NCBI GenBank assembly: GCA_963854835.1
Contig: OY978525.1
Span: 28,109,253-28,173,252, forward strand
Reading direction: 5' to 3'
Source: Megamerina dolium
Lineage: Eukaryota > Arthropoda > Insecta > Diptera > Megamerinidae
Length of the DNA stretch: 64,000 bases
Shown here: one piece after another, positions 46,076 to 57,907 of the stretch
Layout of the letters: each line of letters starts with the position of its first letter
Position numbering within the stretch: position 1 is the stretch's first letter
The notes under the pieces: model-generated
What the model was told of the DNA's origin: nothing
What the model saw: the letters and a program-made list of their open reading frames with translations, nothing else
The model's database searches: none
Translations under genes and position numbers: made by a program

Positions 46076-46603
46076 TAGCCTAGACAGACGGCAACCTAAT
46101 TCCGGATTACCGGCGCACTTAATCCGAATAAAATAATAACCTGACAGACGGCAGTATTGCGGATTAACTTGAAAGCTGATTGCTGTTTTATTAGGTCTGT
46201 CCACTTGCATTACTATCACTATCAATTTCTGTCATCTATCACTCTCGATATGAGAAAATCTACAAGAAGTACGTGAACTGAAAACTATCAGAAACTTTTA
46301 AATTGACATTCACCGTTCATAATTGACAGCTGGATTTATTTGTTCGCCAACGCTTTTCATGCTGAAAACTGTAAACAATTGTTGAAAATTTTTTGTTAGC
46401 GAACATGCCTAATATTTTGTAAAATGGATCGAGAAAAATTCACAATAGACAATCTTCAGCAGTGTTGCCATATCAAATTGCCCTAATCCTCTTTAATTTT
46501 GAGAATTAACTCATAGTGTTTATGCGGATTATCTGCAGTTAATGCCCGAGTTAATTCGAATTAGCTCGGTAATCCGGAATTAGGCTGCCGTCTGTCTAGG
46601 CTA
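46076..46603 (-). mobile_element. 528-bp Harbinger-type MITE, second complete copy
   Basis: Same terminal inverted repeats as the 21791 copy, opposite orientation, exactly the same length. Flanked by TAA at 46073-46075 and 46604-46606, the 3-bp duplication expected of PIF/Harbinger. Internal landmarks (CTGACAGACGGCAGTATTGC, ACGCTTTTCATGCTGAAAAC, GAATTAACTCATAGTG) correspond to reverse complements of the other copy. No coding capacity. Confidence 0.92.
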
Positions 46604-46829
46604 TAACACTATAACTCAGGTCGATTAAAATATAAGCAACTTCAATTGAACTCGGTTAAAATAGACGATGTCGCTTATTTTTGTTGTTGCTTTGCATGCA
46701 GTTCGGCAAATAAGTCAGTGTTCTTTTGCAACTCGCGTGCAAAAGAATGCGGCTAATGTATTACATGTTAGCCATATTTTATTCGATATTCGTACTTAGC
46801 TAGCACCCACAAAAAAACGTCTTTCAACG

Positions 46830-48067
46830 AGAGATGTCATTTTAAATAAAAAAAAAAAACAAACGCAATATTTTTGTGAAAAGATCTTATAATTTAGATT
46901 TTAATCCAAACTACAAACTCGGAGTTTAGTAACGGAACACAATATCTGCCAAATGTCCGCCGCAACTCTCCTTTTGATGAAAAATTTCATCACATTTTCG
47001 CATAATTGCGGCTGTATCTTGGAAATAACAGTTCGAATATTTTCTTTGAGCACTTCAATATTTGCTGCAGCATTGGCTTAGACTTTATCTTTAACGTAGC
47101 CCCAAAGAAAAAGTCGAATGGTGTTAAGTCGCACGATCTCGGCGGCCACTAAAAGTCTCCACATCGAGAAATCACACCTCCAGGAAAATTTTCACGCAAT
47201 TGAGTCATTGTTTCAGCAGCTGTATAGCCTGTGGATCTGCTGAAAATAATCGTCGTATCCACACGTATCGTCTATATCATCAATATCAAGCCAAAAAAAG
47301 TCAGTCAACATCGTTCGGTAACGTAATCCATTCACTGAAACGGTCGCACCAGCATCATTTTCAAAAAAATATGACCGCCACTCCAAAAATCGCACCAAAC
47401 TTTCACTCGTTGTGGATCGAGAGATTGTTCGACCATTTCTTTTGGGTTTTCGGAACTCTAGATTCGACTAGCTTGCTTATTCAAGTATCAAAACAGATGA
47501 AAGTGAGCCTCATCGCTCAGAATAATTTTGTTTTAGAAATCGTGGCCTTCTTCACGTATTTTCACCATGCAATCAGCGAATGTACAGCGCTTTCCATAGT
47601 CTAAAGGCTTCAATTCTTGTGTCAATTCTTATAAGCATCTAAGCCAAGATCTTTATGCAATATACGGTGCAAAGTGGCTTTGGATAGGTCCAATTCCTTT
47701 GATGCTCGCGAAATGGTCAAACCTGAGTTTTCAGCCACACTCTCAGATACAGCTGCTATCTTTTCAGTTGACGTAGCCAGACGAGAACGTCTTTACATAA
47801 CTAACTTGTCCGAGACGTTGAAAAATATCGATTAATTTCATTACAGCTATAGCCGAAACAGTACGAACATTACGAATCGGGTTCGCGATATTTTCCCTAT
47901 TTTTATAGTGAATTTTTACTATTTCAATGCTTAGTGATCGTGTGCCAATCTATATCTGAAAATCTGTAGGTCTTCTTTGTCATATGTCAACAAATGATAG
48001 TTGCAAGTTGTAACCTGAAAAATTAGTGGGAAATTTAAAATGACACCTCTTCTGGTAATACCCTGTA
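46830..48067 (-). mobile_element. Tc1/mariner-superfamily transposon relic (minus strand)
   Basis: Inverted ends AGAGATGTCATTTTAAA (46830) and TTTAAAATGACACCTCT (48034-48050); the right side continues to an ACCCTGTA terminus at 48067. Minus-strand frames carry FFENDAGATVSVNGLRYRTM (47350-47290), a segment with a PPRSxDLTPFDFFLWGYVKD-like motif (about 47165-47090), and a C-terminal part near 46990-46940. This motif set belongs to the insect transposases with PPRSPDLTPLDFFLWG signatures. The second-Asp region is frameshifted and the N-terminal part is decayed. Confidence 0.7.
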
Positions 48068-49203
48068 TATGGAAAAATAAAAACAAAGTGCTACTAATTA
48101 TTAAAATTTTTTCTGCGGTACAGAGATGTTACTTATCAATATCATTTTCTAAAACATTCTGATTACGAAGAAAATGAAAAAGAAAAATTTGGCAACATAA
48201 TTGTTACAAGATTTAAAATATTTTATTAATTAAGGTATATAAATTTGTTCTATTTGAAATTAATATATATAACATTAAAAAAAAAAAATCAACTCTGTTT
48301 AAGAAGCTTAGCATCTATGTCGATTTATTGGTACAAAGATAAAAAATTGTTGAATAAAATACAGCTATTATAACTCATCGGCAGTGTTTTCTTACCAAAA
48401 CACTGCTGAAGCCAATAAAGTTCTACAGATTCCAAATTTTAGTTATAAAAAATTCCAGTCCATACAAAGACATATTTTGGATTTTGCAACCGTTCAGTCA
48501 CGAGATTGTATACTTATCATTGGTGGTGGTTTTCCGAGCCCTTATTTGCGGTCTGACGTCCACAAAAGCGGGTAGATGTAAGATATTTCGCCCCAACAGT
48601 CACAAACTTCTTAAATTCATAATCGCCAAGCACAAAATCTCCAAACATTTTTTTCTAGATATTTGTAGAATTATCGAGCAAGTGTTGCACATATTAGGAA
48701 ATTTGTATCCAACGCCTCTCCGTGTTACTTCCACGCATAAGTTATTTTGAATCGAAAATATCACGAATACCTAGAATAAAGAAAGTACTTGTAATTGCTT
48801 AATTTATTTGTATTAATATTTGGTTTATTTATTATTTATGTATGTACTTATATTTAGAAACACTTCTGTTCTTCAATTCACATGTAATAAGTATGAAAGA
48901 TGTTGTATGCACACATGTGTGATAATCATAATGGTATGAAAATATATGTTTTATTTTTCTCACTTTTTCTCTCTCAAATATAATTTAAAAAATAATATAT
49001 TTTTAGATTATACACATGTGTGTCCTTAAAAAGTTTTCACACTTAAGGACATATGTACATACTATTTTTCTATGAACTCTTGACCAACATTACATTTGTA
49101 TGAGAAATAATAAATTTCTCTCAAAAATATAATCTACGAGTATATACATCTAGTACTTATATTATATACTCGTATTTTCATAAGTTGGTGTATATTGTAT
49201 ACG
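48068..49203. other. Intergenic, unassigned
   Basis: AT-rich. A somewhat GC-richer segment at 48380-48740 has overlapping short frames on the plus strand without any recognisable motif. It may be a decayed transposon but I cannot name it. 48840-49200 is simple AT/ACATAT sequence. Confidence 0.4.
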
Positions 49204-49204
49204 T

Positions 49205-50092
49205 ACATTAGGGCGGTTAAAGTTATAAATGGACTGGTTCAGCGAAAATCATGTAGATGATTCGTAGCATTTTTCTCAAGAAAGCAAGCAGGAATTCATG
49301 TTTTTAATCCCCCCAACTTTTTTAAAATAGATTTTTTGCAATAAATACGGAATAGAATACACCCTGAGGAAATTCCCTAAAAAAATTCCCTCGTATAGAT
49401 TCTATTTTTGAGAATATATTAAACTAAGAAGTTATAACGGCAAATTCGGTTCAAATAGCTGTTCAAAAATCCACCATAAATCAGCGAAAAGTATGAACGA
49501 CCTACATTCATTTTTCTTCTCCAAACATTTCCTTCGAACATTAATACTATTAAATCATAATTAAAATCGACAAACAACTCTATTGTTCACCAGGAATCGC
49601 TCCAGAATAATGCAATATATGATCAAACCTCATTAGTTTCCCGCCAACATTTCCACCAGACTTATTCCTTACTAGTTATGGTTCCTAATGAAAATAGTCC
49701 CTGAAGCAGTCACCTACATTCGTTTTTCCCTAACAACATTTTCTCCGGATATATTTACTCCCTATATCTACTCCTTAAGGGATGCTCCCATACAAATTCA
49801 ACGCAAATATGCCTGAAAATCGACAAATGACTTCATTACTTTCCAGTACAGTAAAATGTATAACTGACCTCCCATAATTATGTCTCGTCAATATTTCCTT
49901 CAAATATACTTACCCTCTAACTTCACCGCTTAAGGGGGTTCCCTTACAAAACTTATATTTTTATAATTAACTGTAAAAACTAAAAAGTAGTCGCGTCCAC
50001 AGTTGCAATTTACTTTCGCTCCCTTAGCAAAAAATGATTGAAATTATTCAAGTTATATGCTCCATATAATTTGATCTACCCTAATGTACATA
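49205..50092. mobile_element. Non-coding TIR element with CATTAGGG ends
   Basis: Left TACATTAGGGCGG and right CTACCCTAATGTA give short inverted ends about 890 bp apart, flanked by or including TA. The interior has three or four degenerate units containing a phrase like CTTAAGGG(G/A)(T/G)(T/G)CCC(A/T)TACAAA (near 49780 and 49930), also recognisable outside this element near 24995 and 25480. No open frame. Family unknown; ends are short, so boundaries are tentative. Confidence 0.4.
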
Positions 50093-50479
50093 CCTAGTAT
50101 TGAATAGTTGTCAATAATAGAAAAATTAAATATTTTTTCTGCACAATAATTCAATGACAATGAAAGAAATGAGTAGGAAAAATAGAACTTTAACGAAATC
50201 TACTTTGGAAGTTACAATGTTCTTACAGTATCGGGCAATATTAAAACATTTATTTCATTAAGACAACGCAAATGATTTCACAATAAAACTCTGGCTGCAT
50301 AAATTAATGACGACCAATTTTTGTAATAATATAAAATAATTTATTATTAATTTTTTTTTGACATTATTGCAAAAATATTGTAAAAAATGTATGAAATTAG
50401 ATTTTTGATATTTTTTTTTACAGTTTACAAACATTCGTATGTGGGAGTAAAGCCACATATGCCTAAACACATATTTTTC

Positions 50480-51010
50480 GATGATCTCGACGCTCCTTGA
50501 TTTTTTTTGCCATGAACGATTCCATTGAAGTAAAATTAGTATTTTCGTTAATCATCTGCACTTGCTCATTGGGAGTTTCAAAACGCCACGTAGCCTCGCC
50601 ACCTTTCAGCAATCTTGGTAAACACCTTCAGGTAGCTTTTTTATCAGATTTTCTTCACAGATTGTTGCGTTGTTCATATTTATTGAAAACATACTTTTTG
50701 CAAATCATAGCCATGGGGCATAGTAGTAATCGAACCATTTTCTTATATCTTCAACTATGGAGAACCACTGGTCAACTAAATGAGACTTCATTGATCCAAA
50801 TAAGTAGACGGAAGGAGCCAAGATTGGGAGATTGGGATTGGTTTAGTGTGAACAGGTTCCAGAAGTTCATAGTAAAATTCTTCCTTTCAATCGCACCAGT
50901 CACACAGTAACATTTTCGCTGCATGAATATTGCGTTTTGCAATCGATATGTATGGCTCACCAGGATCAACCCATACTTTTCTACATTTATAATTATCGTT
51001 TAGTATCCAT
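50480..51010 (-). pseudogene. Mariner-type transposase relic (minus strand)
   Basis: Minus-strand translation in broken frames gives KCRKVWVDPGEPYIS, AKRNIHAAKMLLC, FYYELLEPVHT and near the end KIAERWRGYVA. These correspond in order to the KxKSWVxPGxP, KVMLCVWWD, YYELL and LPxRWxKCV motifs of mariner transposases. Many stops. The plus-strand frame at 50497-50910 is its shadow. Confidence 0.55.
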
Positions 51011-51219
51011 TTTCAACTGATCTAATGATTTTGTTGCAAAAACATTATTATTTTTTGTATCGAGAAACCAAATTCATGCTCTCAATTCTTCGATTTTTAT
51101 TTTCTTCGGTTAGCTCACGAGTAATCCACTTTCCTTTCCTCTCGATATTTTTCATTGATTGTGATGTAATTGAACTGTAATTGCTTTTCTTTGCTATTGT
51201 CCAACACTGTATATGTTCC

Positions 51220-51360
<141 letters not shown>

Positions 51361-51581
51361 TTATAAGCACTTTAGGTACATACATCTTTAATATTTTTGC
51401 AATTGCTCTTATGGTGACGATGTTCGCAAAGAAAATTTGTCGTACTGTCATTATTTTGCAAGGACGAGATTACTACTTAAATAACTATATCGTGCTATAT
51501 TAAGGTGGTACAAATTATGTGCAATAGAGTACGGTCAACTCTTCAATGCTTAATACAGACCCATGCGATTTTATCAGGTCT

Positions 51582-53168
51582 AGTAAAAAGAAATCCATTA
51601 TTTTTCCAATAGACGGCTTTAGTAATCTGTATATCGCGTTGTATAAGTGCGATCGGGTTACTCTAGGTGGCGTTAGAAAGAAAGAATTTCATACTAAATA
51701 AACTTTTTAGGCAATTTTGTGATTGCTTGACTCAGTATTGTTTAAGGGGGGGTAAAGGATAAGCAAATTCTTTTTCATTTTCCAAGACAACGAGATTGCT
51801 GCCGGGAACGTACTTTATGGACCTGGGATCGATGATTCAGTGTAAGTTACAAATAATTTTTTTTTCTCATTTTTTGAGAAAAAAAAAACTTCAACGTGTT
51901 TTTCTGAAAACCAATTTTTCGTAGTCCGTGAACACGGTCCTGCAAAATCTACTCGACCGATTCTTTTCAAATTCGAAACATGCTTTCTTGGTATAAATTG
52001 CCTCCCCCTTCCGTTATTTACATTTCTCCATTTTCATATTAAGGTAGCATGTCACCTAAAAAATAGCGGCAAATTTAGCGCGAAAACGCGTTTTTTGCTT
52101 AAATAGGCCACGAACTGTTGTAAAACGAAAATGATAACTTAACAACGACGGAGGGGGGAGAATTAACTCATAATTTAAGTAAATTAACAACATTATTGAT
52201 TTCAGATAATTCTACGCCGAGTTATCGTGTTCACCGAACAACGTATTTTTTAAAAGACGTTTTGGGAAATGCTCTATCACCGGCTTATTTTTCATCATTC
52301 AATTACGAAAATTTAACTAAATATTCTCTAGATGATGATATATAATTAAAAAAAAGTTTGAATAAATTTGCTTAAACTGTATCACCGTAAAAAATCAGCG
52401 AAAAAAGTGTTTTTTATTTCAAATTATCCTTAAGCACGCGTCAAAGATAGACACCAGTAAAGAGAAAATACGCCATATTTTGTCGATCGATCGACAAAAT
52501 CATGGAAATCGTCGAGTCTGACCGTGATGTAAGCACTGTTTCTATTGCCCAGGAGCTAAACCTTGCACAAAAACCCATTTGAAACCACTTAAATAAAGCT
52601 GGATACAAAAAGAAGTTCGATGTATGGGTGCCAAACGAGTTAACGCAAAAAAACCCGATGGACCGAATTTCCATCTACGAATCGCTGCTGAATCGCAACA
52701 AAATCGATCCATTTCTGAAGCGTATGCTTACTGGTGATGAAAAGTGGCTCGCTTACGACAACGTCAAGCGAAAACGGTCGTGGTCAAACCAGGATTGACG
52801 GTCAGGAAGGTTTTGCTATGTGTTTCGTGGGATTGGCAGGGAATCATCTACTATGAGCTGCTCCCCTACGGCCAACCTCTTAATTCGGACCTTTACGGTC
52901 AACAATTGGACCATCTGAAGGAATCAATCGCCCAGAAGCGGCCAGCTTTGGCCAATAGGAGAGGAATTGTGTTCCATCCGGACAACGCCAGGCCACACAC
53001 ATTGATAGAGACTCGCCAGGTTCTTGTGCATCCACCTTATAGTCCACACCTGGCATCAAGTGATTACTACCTGCTCCTGTCTATGGCGAATGATTGTGCT
53101 GGTGAAAAATTCGCCTCAAGAGAAGCTTGTGAAAATCGACTGTCCCAGTTTTTTTGCCAATAGGGACT
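51582..53168 (+). mobile_element. Mariner copy B, degenerate, carrying a TTAA insertion
   Basis: Same family as copy A at 36628. Left end AGTAAAAAGAAATCCATTAT, then the 5' region ACTAAATAAACTTTT and GATTGCTTGACTCAGTATTG. A 684-bp foreign insert splits it at 51746-52429. The transposase resumes at 52434 (ACGCGTCAAAGATAGACACC), has a roughly 190-bp internal deletion at about 52478, and runs through ISIYESLLNRNKIDPFLKRM, LTGDEKWLAYDNVKRKR (52733-52783), HPDNARPHT (about 52975) and PYSPHLASSDYYLLLS to FASREACENRLSQFF. Similarity to copy A ends near 53168, so the 3' terminus is lost. Confidence 0.82.
51746..52429. mobile_element. 684-bp insert flanked by TTAA (piggyBac-like MITE)
   Basis: TTAA occurs at 51742-51745 and again at 52430-52433. 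Joining across the insert restores the sequence seen in mariner copy A (TGTTTGAGCACGCG, one base different), so this is a clean insertion with a 4-bp duplication. The left end is a G run followed by TAAAGGATAA. The right end is TTATCC, so terminal symmetry is weak. TTAA duplication is the signature of piggyBac. No transposase frame is present; hairpin-like A/T tracts lie at 51857-51890. Confidence 0.7.
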
Positions 53169-53746
53169 GCTTTGGACTGCTGGAGATATGGACTGCTGGA
53201 GATATGGATTTTTTACATGAGTTCCTCTACATCATCTTCTACAGAACGTTTTCCGTTCTAGAATTTTACGTTATGATAAATATCAACGAAAGACAATTGT
53301 GGAGGTTGACTCGGACGCTATGATGAACGAAAAAAGTTAAAATAAATAAAAAGCATTAATTTGGTTAGTTCAATACATTTTACTCTGAGTGAAAATGTAT
53401 TAAATGAATGATATTAGTTGTTGATTCATATTGATGTTCATTTTTTTAATAGTTAATATTTGTATTTGTATGATAAACGCTTTTATTCTATCGAAAATAG
53501 TTTAAATATTTGAATTTAAATATTACAAAAAATGGAATATTTTCTATGAGCTTCTTTTACTTACCATCAATAAGAATAATTAATATAAACTATAAATTCT
53601 TTTTATGGTATTTGTGGTATAAGTACGTAGAGTACACGAGGCGTATGAGTGATGCATTTTTTTCTTCCGTTGGAATATTGTATTGTGTGATATTTTGATA
53701 GTGGTGGTAACTCAATTTGGCTTCATAGTATAGCATATGAGCAATT

Positions 53747-53748
<2 letters not shown>

Positions 53749-53826
<78 letters not shown>
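53749..53826. repeat. (TA)n microsatellite
   Basis: About 78 bp of pure TA dinucleotide. Confidence 0.97.
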
Positions 53827-53827
<1 letters not shown>

Positions 53828-55424
53828 CTTTTGTTGCTATAATACATACATACATATGCATCTACTTACAATAGCTACATATTGTATGCAATATGCTGGA
53901 GCATACATTTTAAGCTATTGCTGGGATTGCTTGATGCTTGTAAGCAGCTGTAGTAAATTTCGACTGATGTTGTAGTGTTGTTGTTATAGCATATAACTTC
54001 CAATTTGTTGCCTCCCTTCAATTCATTCAATTCATTCATAATAGTTTTCAGTTGTTACAGCACGTTGCTTGATACGATGAGTGCGGGAGTGCCAAATACA
54101 CACAAACACACACATTAGGATGTAATATGGTCTTATGAACACATATGGTATACTTACTACAGTATAAGCCTTCACACAATACGTGCACATAATGACATTC
54201 GACATTCGACACTCGTACATGTCTACGATATTTTTCATACTTATGCATTCTATACTAAATTCGATTTTCTTCTTGCTGGTTGCATTATTACTTGCATACA
54301 CACATAATCATACATAAGTATGTGTATATTCATATGTTGGTACGTGCATATGCATAAGGAATTTGATGTCTGGTTTTAGTTTTTTCTATTGTTGTTTTAT
54401 TTTTTGCTGAATTTTTGGTTTTAATATATCGTAGTATAAATTCATGTAAGTTCAACTAGAAAAATGAATATAAAATGTATGCATATTAAAGTGTTTGTAC
54501 AAATATTTATATGTACCTAGATGCATGTCTATAAGCGTGAAGCTACATATATGTGCATATATTAGCTTTAGCGTCGTTACTTTCTCAGCTTTAATGATGC
54601 TGTTGAACTATTTTTGGTTTTTACAAAGAAAAATAAAGAAACTAAATACAAAACCATAGCATTTGTTTGGGTTTTGTTTTCATTTGACTTTGTTTTTTGA
54701 GTAAATTTATGCATATGCATATAAATAATTTGTTTTTATTTGGTGGCAGCCAATTTTAATTTGAGATAGAGAGTGAGAAACAGAAAACATTTAAGTGTTG
54801 TACTATTTTGAAATTTTGCTTATATGTACTTACTTCAATAATACATTTTTATTGTCTATTTAGTTTATATGGGATGTGTCCTTCCCAGTTTATCAATAAC
54901 ACCTATTTGTTATATATGGCACAATATCTACAAATTTTGTTCCAAATTTTAGCATCAAAGTGAAATCAAAGTTGTTACAGACCTTGCCGAGTTCAATTTG
55001 TTGTGGAAAAATAGGTAAGATTGAAAATAGTAAGATTGAAGTTCAAAACTTAGTTCTTGTTTCAAAACAAAATTCACAAAAAAATTCCTACAACCCCACG
55101 GAATACCAGTGGAAATCTAATTTTGAGTTTGTTGGAAAAATATTTTTGTCATAATCTTTCTTAGACAAATTGATTCTAATATCGGTTGCATCGTATCGAT
55201 AACGTTCTATTTTCCACAAAATCCTATATTTTTAGTATAATTATATATTTAATAGAATTTTACATCAAAGTTACATTTTTCATTTTCCTGTTTTTTTTTA
55301 GAGATAATCAAATTTGAAAAAATAAATAATTCAAATTATTTCAAAAGGAAAGAGTATGCGCCTCTAGAATCTCTGATTGTTGATATACCATCCAATTTTA
55401 GTTCGCTGAATTATGTTCTGCAAA
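53827..55424. other. Intergenic, no gene recognised
   Basis: AT-rich sequence with many ATACATA/TATGCAT words and no supportable gene. Frames at 54032-54301 and 54960-55154 have no family features. The 53169-53748 segment before the microsatellite is likewise empty. Confidence 0.5.
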
Positions 55425-55848
55425 TTCTGATATTAAAGATGCATTGCGGGCGAGTCATTGAAAAAGTCGATGAAATTTTACAACTGATGGAGCTATAACG
55501 GCATGCAAACGGCATTATATATAAGCTACATGACAATTTGGAATCATTTAAAAAATGCTGGCTACTCAGAGAAGTTGGATGTTTGGATGTTACATGAATT
55601 AACGCAAACAATTTGATTGACCGAATCACCATTACTGAAGCGCTATTAAAACGCAACAAATCAAACCATTTCTGAAGCGAATCATCACGAGCTATGAAAA
55701 ATGGAAGAGATACGAGAATGTTAAATGAAAAAATACGATATCATAGTCAAAGGCCGGTAGCCCACCACAAATGAAATTGAAAACTGAATTAACAGGAAAC
55801 AAGGTGATGTTGCCTGTATGGACAGATACGAAGGGAATTGGTGGTGTT
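55425..55848 (+). pseudogene. Mariner transposase relic
   Basis: Broken plus-strand frames keep the mariner order: NSDIKDA and a VDEIL-like stretch (55430-55490), TIWNHLKNAGYSEKLDVWML (about 55530-55590), NLIDRITI, FLKRIITSYEKWKRYENV (the catalytic Asp of TGDEKW is replaced by Tyr), then a SKAGSPPQMK-like stretch and NKVMLPVWTDTKGIG. Similarity stops where the RTE fragment begins. Confidence 0.65.
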
Positions 55849-55849
55849 A

Positions 55850-56215
55850 TGTGGCCATAACAACCGAATATCGATTTAGGCCGAACATAACATGCTTCGC
55901 CAGCCATCTCTGTTCTTCGCTAGCTGACGCCAGTTAGAAATTCCAAGCGCCGTCAGGTTCTCCAGTACTTTGTCTTTCCACCGGAGGTTAGGTCTTCTCT
56001 TCTGCGTCGTAATCCAGCGGGCTCCGAATATAACACCTTCTTAGCTGGAGCGTGTTCTTCCATTCGCTCGACATGACCTAGCCTAGGATTTTGATGCGTT
56101 TTAATATGTCAATATCGGCATACAGCTCGTACAGCTCATGGTTGTACCTTTTTCGGTACTCGCCACCAACGCAAGTAGGTCCAAAGGACCTATTTGCGTT
56201 CCGTAGGACTTTTCT
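55850..56215 (-). mobile_element. RTE-like LINE 3' fragment
   Basis: Nearly identical to the 3' end of the element at 15094 (GTGGCCATAACAACCGAATA, then CATGCTTCGCCAGCCATCTC). Small deletions, for instance the loss of GCCAGCGCAGCCGC-like sequence near 56085, break the frame. The right end carries a local inverted duplication around 56166-56190 (GTAGGTCC facing GGACCTA). It appears to have inserted into the mariner relic. Confidence 0.82.
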
Positions 56216-56675
56216 ATAACATGGTGAAACGATTAATTCTGATCTTTACTTCTCAAAACTCGACCAACCGAACGAAGCAATCAAGAGAGAGGGAGAGAGA
56301 GAGAGAGAGAGGGCGAGCAAAATTGGCCAAGAGAATTGTGTAGTTGGCTGGGAAGTATTGATGCATCTACTATATATGTAGTCCAGACCTTTCGTTGGTA
56401 TTTGAAAAATTTGTAATTTAAAAAATTTGCCGATAGAAAAGTCGCCGAAAATCATTTTGCCAAGAATGCGCCAACAAACCAAAGAAGTTCTATAAATATA
56501 CATATATACTCGATTAAAATTGTTATTCAATAAAGAAATATTTTTTCAAAAATTGATTAAAAAAAAACCGAAAATACTTTTTATATCACCCAATATATTG
56601 TGACATGTCGATAATGTCATGTTCGCTATTATATTGTACTTTATAAGTATTGTATAAAAGAAATTTAAAAAAATG

Positions 56676-57907
56676 ACCTTACAATCGTCTTGGGCCGATC
56701 AAATTATACCCTGCATATGTAGATATTGCTTGCATATCCATATTTTTTTTATTTACACTACTTTATACAGCAGCTACATTAAGAATTAGGCGTGACTCAC
56801 CAATTTTTTGAGGCGTGAAATACTAATCTACATCTGAAATATGGTTGACCTAGGCGTAAGTAAGTTTTTTGTAAGTTATGGGTGTTTTAAAGTTTAAGAT
56901 AATTCTGAGGCTGTTTATGGGAGCTATATGCAAAGTGGGCGTGGTGTGACTCTTTCTTGTAAATCAAACTATCTTTGCAATATTAATCCACACCTTACAT
57001 TTGGTTGTCCTACACTGAACAGTTCGTAAATTATAGTGGTTTGTTTTTTTTTTTTAATTTTCGCAACTTTGTATGATAACCCCATTAAGAAATGGGGTTA
57101 TCATGAAATGAAAGCAACATGCCACATTACTTACGACCACGATATTAATCCAAGTTACAGCGGGTTCAATTTAAAATAAATTCGGTGATTTTGTATGGCA
57201 GCTACTCTAAAGAGTGGGCGTGGTTAGCCCCCTAGCTTGTAAATCTAGTTATCATTGCAATACTAATTCACAACTTAAACACTGCTAATCTACGCTGAAT
57301 AGTTTATAAGTTATGACAGTTTAAAATGTTGTTTGATTTCCTCGACTTTGTATGGGAGCCACATAAAGAAATGAGCTCATTTCCATCTAAATGTCAAATA
57401 TGGTTCTATTAGACAGACGATTGACGAAGTTGCAGCGGTTTATATTTAAGAGAAATTCAGTCACTTTGTATGGAAGTTACTATAAAAAGTTGGTGTGCCT
57501 CCCTCATTTTTGTCAAGATTATGTAGCAGTATAATGTGAGTCTACGTGCCAAATATTGTTGTCCCTGATGGTATATTAAGTGACTTATAGTAGGATGGAA
57601 ATTTTGACAAATCCGAGGTCAGCCGCTTTGAAAGCTCGGTGAGTTGGCCGATCATGCTCAATATCAAACTACCCTTGCATTATAGGTTACTCGTGCCAAA
57701 TTTCATCAAAATAGCTCAATATTTGCTCTAGTTATAGTGCGAACCGGCCATGTCGCGGACACACGGATGCACGGACGGACGGATAGACATCGTTAAATTG
57801 AAAATTTAAGCGACGCTGATACCGAATATCTATATATTTCTATATCTTCGGAGATTCCTTCAAGTGGTTACAAACATCTGAACGAAATGAATATGCAAGG
57901 TATAATA
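56676..57907 (-). mobile_element. DINE-1-like element, second copy, reverse orientation
   Basis: The minus-strand 3' end carries GCAGGGTATAATTTG, then an ATCGGCCCAAGACGAT hairpin and TGTAAGG. The interior has the same GGGCGTGG (CCACGCCC) and CCCATACAAA blocks in tandem, TCATCGAAATAGCT-like sequence near 57700, a shrunken (GGAC)n tract near 57768-57785, and a CGGAGATTCCTTCAAGTGG end. More diverged and with fewer repeat units than the 18989 copy. No coding capacity. Confidence 0.75.

Noticed and set aside
47200..47604. 134-residue plus frame
   Set aside because: Shadow of the minus-strand transposase relic, whose motifs (FFENDAGATVSVNG) read clearly on the other strand.
48384..48750. Overlapping plus frames of 63 and 88 residues
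   Set aside because: No recognisable domain and no consistent start or splice context; probably decayed repeat sequence.
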